Assembly (NCBI GenBank): GCA_015501055.1
Contig: JADNYV010000022.1
Location: 290,425-354,424, forward strand
Direction of reading: 5' to 3'
Length of the DNA stretch: 64,000 nucleotides
Source: Mucidula mucida
Taxonomy: Eukaryota; Basidiomycota; Agaricomycetes; Agaricales; Physalacriaceae
The notes beneath the pieces were generated by a model that worked only from the letters and a program-made list of their open reading frames with translations, was not told the DNA's origin and ran no database searches. Below, in pieces: positions 56,875-64,000 of this stretch. Position 1 is the first letter of the stretch, and every line of letters starts with the position of its first letter. The position numbers and the translations under genes are program-made.

Positions 56875-57481
56875 GTGGGAGTACAGGATGGAAAGGCATA
56901 CGAGGCGTAGCTTTTGCGATCACTATTGCTTCCGCGCTGTGCTTCCCGATCTGTACTGTACAGCTTTGGCTGAACGCGATGACAATCAGTTTACCTTCAA
57001 CCTTACCAGTCCCGTGTAAATGACATATCTTCTCTTAGTTTGTTCAACAATGAACATTAAAACCATCACGTGGTCCGGCACCAAGCGAAAAGGATGATGC
57101 TGTGCGTGTCGAGTTCACAAAACAGTCCGCCACAATTCGAGCCTGTGCTTGCCAGGCTAGGATGATGCGACTTCAGTGCTCAATATGTACCGAAGGTTAT
57201 CTACGGATGTGCCTAAAAGAATGAAAGTACAGGTGGTCACAAAGGCTGAGTTCCAGCCTTGTGCTGGTAAATATTATATATGGATACGCCTGCCATTATT
57301 AAATACCATGACAAACCAATCACAGTACGGGGGAAATCTCATGGATGGAGCTGGGAGCGTAGCCCAGCGCGATGTAAGGAGAGGAGCGGTTCGGACAGTG
57401 ACTGTTACAGTAACGCGACTTGACGCGAACCGCGACTCCCATTTGCATTTTCCTTGTCTTTCTGGGCAAAGTCCGTCGGCG
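56875..57481. other. Promoter region upstream of SMC1
   Basis: No gene. It holds the MCB-like repeats described separately and a short inverted repeat GTTAC-A-GTAAC (57404-57414). Confidence 0.4.
57412..57436. promoter_or_regulatory. Tandem MCB/E2F-like ACGCG elements before SMC1
   Basis: AACGCGAC and GACGCGAAC occur 10 bp apart, followed by CCGCGAC, about 50-70 bp upstream of the SMC1 start. ACGCG is the core bound by the MBF/Mbp1-type cell-cycle factor in fungi; G1/S control of cohesin genes is known in yeasts. Function here is inference. Confidence 0.45.
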
Positions 57482-60400
57482 ATGCCGCTCGTTTGCATCG
57501 AGCTATGCAATTTCAAGTCCTATCGGTACGGAAAGAGTGCTTTCAAGTGGATTGTCCCATTTAGCATTGCTACAGAGGACACCAAACCATCGGCCCATTC
57601 AAGAATTTCACGTCTGTTATCGGCCCCAATGGCGCGGGCAAGTCTAATCTCATGGATGCCATCTCATTTGTGCTCGGTGTCAAGAGCGCCCAGCTCCGTA
57701 GCTCACAGCTGAAGGATCTGGTTTACCGCGGCAGGAAGCTTGCGAAAGAGGGCGCCGAAGGAGAGACGCAGTCCGATGCGGAAGATGAGGAGGATGAAGG
57801 AGAAGGCACTGCTAAAAAGGCTTGGGTTCTGGCGGTCTACGTTGATGGCACTGGAAAAGAGTGGCGCTTCCAACGAACGTGAGGCTGCACCTTCACCCTT
57901 TGCATATTCCTGATCATTTGCAGAATATCCACTACGGGCGCCTCTGAATATAAGATTAACGACAAGGTCGTCACCTACACGAACTATAACGCCGCACTCA
58001 TTGGGCATAACGTCCTCGTGAAGGCCAAGAATTTCCTCGTATTTCAAGGCGACGTGGAAGCGGTCGCGTCTCAATCTCCGCGAGAACTTTCTCGTCTTAT
58101 TGAGCAAATCAGCGGATCTCTCGAACTGGCAGCAGAATACGAGAAGGCCAAGGGGGAGCAGGATAAAGCCACCGAGAACGCGACTTCATATTTCACCAAA
58201 CGTCGCGGTATAGCAGGAGAAATCAAACAGTACAAGGAGCAGAAGACCGAGGCGGAAAAGTACGAAGCCAAATGTCAAGAACGGGTAAGTTCGGGCCTGC
58301 TTCCATAGATTCTCAATTTCTGACCCCACGTCTCAGGACATTCGCACTCAGGAACGAACACTTTTCAAGCTGTATCACATCGAGGAAGGTATCGAGGATA
58401 ATATACGAGAGATTAACAATCGAAACAAAGCCCTGTCTGGTCTTCGCGAGGACCAAAGGATTCAAGACAAGGCTTTGGAAGTCGCTCGTGCAGAACAAGC
58501 CAAGGCACGATCTACAGTTATGCAGATGGAACGCAAGGTTAAGAAGGCTGAAAAGGCTCTCGAGAGTAAAGTACGAGATGGTTCTTTCCACAGTCACGTT
58601 CCTGTTCCGATTACCCTTTGCAGAAACCTGAACTTGCTGCCGTCGAAGCGCAAATCGCTCATTCCACACGGAAAATCAACAAAGCTGCGAAGACGAAAGA
58701 AGAGGTGGAAAAATCGGTGACAGATTCTACTACCAAAGTCAAAAAGCTGGAAAAGGAACTCGGGAGTGTCGAGAAGGTTGCTAATGATGCGCAAGGTAAC
58801 CTCATATTGAGGAAAATTGATTCTGGTCCTCAAGATTTTCAACAGAGGCACAGAGAAAGGCTTCTCAGCACAACATGGCACTGAGCGATGAGAGTTTTCA
58901 AGAATATAATCACCTGTGAGCCGACTCTTTGAAATCTTCGTTCCACTCAGTTAACGGTGAAATAGCCAGAGTACTGCGAGTACCCTTGCAGTCGATGAAA
59001 GACAGGCGTTAGAGAATTTGACGCGTGATGCAAAGACCACGGCGCGCACTCTGACGACTCTGAAGGAAAAGCAAGAAGGTCTTACAGATAAGAAGGGTCT
59101 GCGGTCTGCGGATTTGCAAGTCCAGATCGAGAAGAAAGCAGAAGTAAGTAGCTCCAAGGAGATAGTGTTTCTCTTACTGACGGCACGCGCAGCTCGAGAG
59201 CAGAATTGCCGCCTTACAGACAGAGCTGACTGAAAAAAAGCAAGAGCTGGACAACCAACAGTCAGAGAAGATTAGGATCGAGTACGAATTGTTCACAAAA
59301 GCGGACGTGTCCTTCACTGAAATGTGTTTAGGCAATTGGAAGCTCAAGCCAACGAGAAACTGCGCCACGTGTACGACCAGATGCTTCAAGCTGGTATTGA
59401 TAAGCACGAGTCTGAGAAAGAGAAGAAGTTGAAGGAGACTTTGGCCAACCTCCAAAGGATATTTCCCGGTTCGTTTAACTGCTTTTACGAGAAGGCTAAT
59501 TTTCGATGTGGCTCGAAGGCGTCCGTGGCCGCGTGGTTGATCTTTGCAAACCATCCCAGCGGAAGTATGAAATGGCTGTGTCCGTCGTACTAGGTCGTAA
59601 TATCGATGCTGTTGTCGTCGACGAGGAAAAGACGGCTATCGACTGCATCGAGGTGCGTCTTCGCCTCGCAGACTCATAGGGAACTACTGAGCGAAATAAT
59701 TAGTACATGCGCAACCAAAGGGCCGGTCAGGCTACTTTCATTCCACTAGACACGATTCAGGTTAAGGGAGTGAATGACAAATTTCGCTCCTTCGCCAAGG
59801 GAGCTAGATTAGCCCTAGACGTCATCCAGTACGAGCCTGCGGTGGAGAGAGCGATGCACCATGTTTGCGGTAGCGCGCTGGTGTGTGATACAATGGAAGT
59901 TGCCCGATATGTTTGTTACGATAAGGGTCAAGAAGTCAAGGGTACGGTCTCCTTGTTAACGTTAAGTCTGGGACTGACACGTAGTAGCCGTTACACTGGA
60001 CGGGACCATTATTCACAAGAGTGGTTTGATCACTGGTGGACGAAGCACACATGGGAGTAGCAAGAAATGGGACGAAAAGGATGTTCAAGGTGTGTCTGTG
60101 TTTCTCATCAATCTGTCGAGTGCTGAATTTGGCCAGGTCTCGTTAAACAAAGGGATTCGTTACTGAGTCAACTACGTGAACTTGGCAAGCAAAAGCCTCG
60201 GACCAAAACGGACGAAAATCTCATCGCCGAGGTTACGACACTTGAGTCTTCCATCACCATAGCCAGAGACGAATTAGTCGGTTACCCTTTGCTTTCGTTG
60301 AATTTGTGACAGCTGATATACGATCCAGAATGCGTGTAAGCGGCGCCTGGCGGGCTTGAAAGACGAGCTCAAGCATTTGGACAAGGATCTCAAGACGAAC

Positions 60401-62333
60401 ACCCCGGAGTTAGCAAAAGTCAGTGTCAGCGTACCTCTGAACGTCAATGCCAACAAGATTATAGGCCCAATCGGCATCCAACGAAATCGAGGATCAGATA
60501 GCTGAACTGAAGGCAACAATTGATAAAGCTACTGAACGGTTGTTCTCGGCATTCTGTCGCAAAATCAAAGTCAAGAACATCCGAGAATACGAGGAGCGTC
60601 AATTGAAGGTTGCTCAAGAGGAAAGCGCAGCCAGACTCCGTTACGAAACGCAGATTGCACGCTTGAAACATCAGTGAGCCTCTCGTTAGTTGATTTGGCC
60701 AGCACTGATACTCAATGTAGACGCGACTTCGAGAATGACGCCTTGCAAAGCGCGAAGGAGCGCCTGCAAACCTTGGTTAACCACACCTCAATTGAGGAAG
60801 CTACATTGATCAAATTACAAGGGGAGAAGGAGGCAGTCATGAACGAGATATCCAATACTGAAGCAATGATCGAATCTCTGCAAGAGGACCTTGGTGGTCT
60901 ACAGGCTACGCTCGAAGAAAAGACCAAGGAGCTGGAGCAAGTTAAGAAAATCACACTGAAAGCCTCCAAGGCTCTTGAAAACGCAGTGAAAGACATCACT
61001 TTACGGGCAAGTTCTCACTTTATTTCCTGTTTGTTTTTTTCCCTTATAGACGATAGAATGACGAGCTCGAGAAATTTGGCTTAGAAAGGTCTGCCATATA
61101 TCGAAAATGTCGATTGGAAGAAGTTCAGCTGCCGCTTGTATCTGGAAACCTGAATGACGTTCCGATGGAGGAGGTGTGACTCTTTTCCCATTGTTGTAAC
61201 TGGAAACTAACATCGACATGATAGAGCCTTGTGAAAGATGATCAAGCTATGGATGTCGATGAGGATGAAGGTAACACCCAGCAAATCAAGGAGCTTGATG
61301 ATTACGGTATCGAGGTGGATTTCGACATGCTGAGTCCAGAAGATCGCGAGGTGCGCTTGTTGAAGAAGACCTATGGCTGATCTTAATTGTCTACAGAGGA
61401 GTGTCGAAGACTATGACACAGAAATTGCTGCATTGAATGCCGAGATAGACAAAATGGCCCCAAACATGAAAGCGATTGAGCGGTAAGTATCCTTCCGTTC
61501 CTTCCGTTTTGAAGTAGCTCGAGATTTTAAAATATGTTTTAGACTGGATGATGTCGAGGCGAAGTTGGCCGAAACGGAGCGAGAGGCAGACCAATCGCGG
61601 AAGGATTCAAAGACCGCTCGTGATCAGTTCAACGACGTGAAGCAAAGACGGTGTGTGACTTCGGCACTCTGCCACAGTTTGATTGTTTAGCTACCTAAAT
61701 TTAGGTGCGAACTGTTCAACAAAGCTTTCAACCACATCTCGGACCATATCGATGCGGTGTATAAGGACTTGACGAGGGGCAAAGCAGCTCCGATGGGAGG
61801 AGTTGCATACCTCGCCCTTGAGGACAATGAAGTGGGTTATCAACACTCGATACGATCGTCTACCGACTTTATTTCAGGAGCCCTACAACGCCGGTATTAA
61901 GTATCACGCCATGCCTCCAATGAAGCGATTCCGAGATATGGATCAGCTCTCTGGTGGCGAGAAGACGGTCGCTGCTCTAGCTCTTCTGTTTGCGATTCAC
62001 AAGTATGTTCACGCTCCTGGTTGGCATTTCCAGCTTACATGACGTCCAGTTATCAACCGGCCCCGTTCTTCGTTCTAGATGAAGTGGATGCCGCTCTTGA
62101 CAATACAAATGTTGCGAAGATCGCGAATTACATCCGAAAACATTCTTCGGATGCCTTCCAGTTCATTGTCATCAGTTTGAAAGGTTCTTTGTACGAACGG
62201 GGCAATTCGCTCGTTGGCATCTATCGCGACCAGGAAGTGAATAGTTCTCGTTCGCTGACACTCGATGTACGTGTCCGTCCTGTGATCCTGTCGTAGGCTT
62301 ACGAGTTTTCAGCTCACGCAATATGACGATTGA
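57482..62333 (+). CDS. SMC1: Cohesin subunit SMC1
   Basis: Multi-exon gene (about 20 introns, 46-60 nt). First exon 57482-57531 ends in YR, then [20 protein letters not shown] with the Walker [10 protein letters not shown]. Next come [35 protein letters not shown] and the SMC1 identifier [20 protein letters not shown]. Long coiled coils follow, with the hinge ([58 protein letters not shown]) and the C-terminal head ([20 protein letters not shown] signature [26 protein letters not shown]alker [21 protein letters not shown]). The last exon after intron 62268-62312 ends QYDD at TGA 62333. All exons keep frame, unlike several neighbours. Smc1 pairs with Smc3 to hold sister chromatids. Confidence 0.95.
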
Positions 62334-62539
62334 TCTGCCAGGTTTTCGAATCTGTACCTTTATACCAGTGCTGTAGCTCATGTCGATGATTGCTTTCCTG
62401 ACGTTGTAACTTCCTAGCGTTATCATTATTACTCTTTGTACATTGTAGATCTATGTATTGCTTGGGCGTACTCAGGTACTTACGATTTGAGTATAGATCT
62501 GAAGGATACATGTGATTATTTGCCCTTCGCTCGACCACC

Positions 62540-64000
62540 ATGTCACAAAGTGTTCCCTCTCTCTCAGTCCAGCTCGGACAACTCCCTAAGATCAACAAGG
62601 ATCGCTTCACCGCATCGTTTGTAAACGAGCAAAAGACACATGCGAAATCCTATGCTTCTCAAGGTCGCTCTCCACACTCTCCGTCGTCCTTTCCACCCCA
62701 AGTCACTGCACACTACGGCTTCGATACACCTATTTTGAAAGCTCGTTCTTCAAAGACTATCCAATTACCGTCCTCCAGGCCCGCGCTCGAGGTCCCTGTC
62801 CATCTGGAATCACCACAGCAAGCCAAGAAAATGAAGAAACGAGTGGTCAAACCCTTGCCCTGCCCGCCCGCCGTCAAGAAACGTGGATCCGCAGAAAAGT
62901 CGGACGAAGAACACGCGGCTCGTATGTCTTTATGTCTGATTTCTGGATTAGTTCTCACGAGCGCTAGGTCTAACTGAACGTCGAGAGCGAAAACGGACCA
63001 AACACGCCATAGTCAACCCGATTGACGAGACAAACGGGGAAGAGGATGAAGATATTAGCTCGACTCCCAAAACGAAATCTAAAAAAACGAGGCTCGCCAG
63101 CAAGAAGGATAAAGTGCCTCCTGGTTTAGCTCTTATGCACGGCTTTGCTGCGTCCAACGTCGGTAAAAATAGGTTGACGGTATGTGCGTCCTATGCCAAG
63201 ATTGAGGTTCCCATAAAACTTTTCCTGCGTAGGCAAGGCTCCCACCAATCTTGGGCGTCTTCAACCGAGGTAGAGCTTCAGAAAAGACAACGGTATCTAG
63301 CAAAAAACACGACAAGAAAGGTGATACAAGTTCTCTCGCCTCTAGTACGACGCGTCTGACAAGACGCAGCTCCTATTCAATTCTCAGAATCTCGATTTCT
63401 CAACGCACAACAAGACATGAAGCCAAAAAAGATCCGGCGACGCGAACCATCACCCAGCGCGGTGGGTGACAGCGAATCCAGTAGCATCCATGTTGTGTCT
63501 GCTCCGAAGGAGCATCGCCCTTACTCTGACAAGCGACCGAGCGTCAAGAAGAAGCGTAGCCTGCCCACTGAGCTTTCTACAACCGACACGGAAGGTATTA
63601 CTATCAAGAATTTGCCATCGAAATCTCGATCCAAGAAGAAAAACAGACGTATCGATCCTCCTTCTGACGGGTCTGACTCTAATGGAGACACGCTCCCTGC
63701 CTTCAAAGCAAGGATTCAGAAACAATGTCACCAACCGGAGCACGTAGGCGTCGAGGCGGAGGTCCTCGACCCGCAAACCATTTCACAAGTCGGTGGTTCG
63801 AAGTCTGAAGTCTGGGACATTGAGCGGTCTGACTTTGTGCTTTCCTCCAAGATATCTTCTGTCGTTTTGGACACCCGGCCTACTGCATGGGCTTCCTATA
63901 TCAACAAACGCAGTGGAGAAGACACCCATTCCGATATTCCTCACTTCGATAATCCTGCCTCAGAGGCTCGTATTCCCTCCAGTCCTTCTTTAGGTCCCTC
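62540..64000 (+). CDS. Basic, low-complexity nuclear-looking protein, 3' end outside window
   Basis: Exons from ATG 62540, with introns at about 62920-62967 (GTATGT...TAG), 63180-63232 (GTATGT...TAG) and 63321-63363 (GTGATA...AAG). The sequence is rich in Lys/Arg/Ser, e.g. MKKRVVKPLPCPPAVKKRGS, RRERKRTKHAIVNPIDETN, RIDPPSDGSDSNGDTLP. VPPGLALMHGFAASNVGKNR suggests one conserved motif. No domain is recognised. Multiple basic patches would act as nuclear localisation signals. It lies 206 bp downstream of SMC1 on the same strand. Position and composition suggest a chromatin-associated protein, but that is only a guess. Confidence 0.6.

Overview
The window is nuclear DNA of a filamentous basidiomycete, most likely an Agaricomycete. 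I base this on gene density (39 protein-coding loci in 64 kb on both strands), nearly every gene being split by many very short introns (typically 44-60 nt, GTRNGT...YAG, a few GC-AG), and family types such as Zn2Cys6 factors with a split zinc cluster, DUF3533/SNG1-like proteins, ACS-family transporters and a secreted A1-protease homologue. No rRNA, tRNA, transposon, CRISPR array or viral sequence was found. Exon structures were read by eye from splice sites, frame and protein-family similarity; ends marked as uncertain should be treated so.

Layout. 0-11 kb: a pseudo-helicase of the eIF4A type running off the left edge, an RRM-like protein, the ATP-synthase assembly factor FMC1, the tRNA-modification enzyme SUA5, an HMG-box regulator, a DUF302 protein and a Zn2Cys6 transcription factor. 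11-21 kb: RING protein, ACS-family transporter, small membrane protein, NEM1 phosphatase, ESCRT-III SNF7, ceramide synthase LAG1, U1A/U2B''-type snRNP protein and a DJ-1/HSP31 protein. 21-33 kb: a conserved protein ending in a CaaX-like tail, IBA57, holo-ACP synthase, Elongator subunit ELP2, an SR-rich protein, and an SNG1-like membrane protein. 33-45 kb: C2H2 zinc-finger protein, second ACS transporter, acetyl-CoA acetyltransferase, ATG10, ribosomal protein eS1, APRT and an EDEM/MNL1 mannosidase with a PA domain. 45-57 kb: ZNRD2-like zinc-ribbon protein, a protein of unknown function, a FAF1-like ribosome-biogenesis protein, a catalytically degenerate aspartic-protease homologue, two membrane proteins, PET191/COA5, a URE2-like GST and an unknown protein. 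57-64 kb: cohesin SMC1 and the 5' part of a basic nuclear-looking protein.

Themes. Most loci are housekeeping. Several touch the same mitochondrial pathway (the LYR protein FMC1, the ACP-activating enzyme ACPS, the Fe-S factor IBA57, the complex IV factor PET191). The genome is very compact: ACPS and ELP2 start codons lie 50 bp apart, IBA57 and ACPS coding ends overlap, and two more convergent pairs end 4 and 9 bp apart.

Two pseudo-enzymes (a DEAD-box protein without a P-loop and an aspartic protease with Asn at both catalytic Asp positions), a 6-nt micro-exon inside the zinc cluster, and MCB-like repeats before SMC1 are the most interesting biological observations. The most striking sequence-level pattern is a set of about a dozen and a half one-base frame breaks in conserved genes, almost all of the same sign (one base missing), which looks like uncorrected sequencing deletions rather than pseudogenes.
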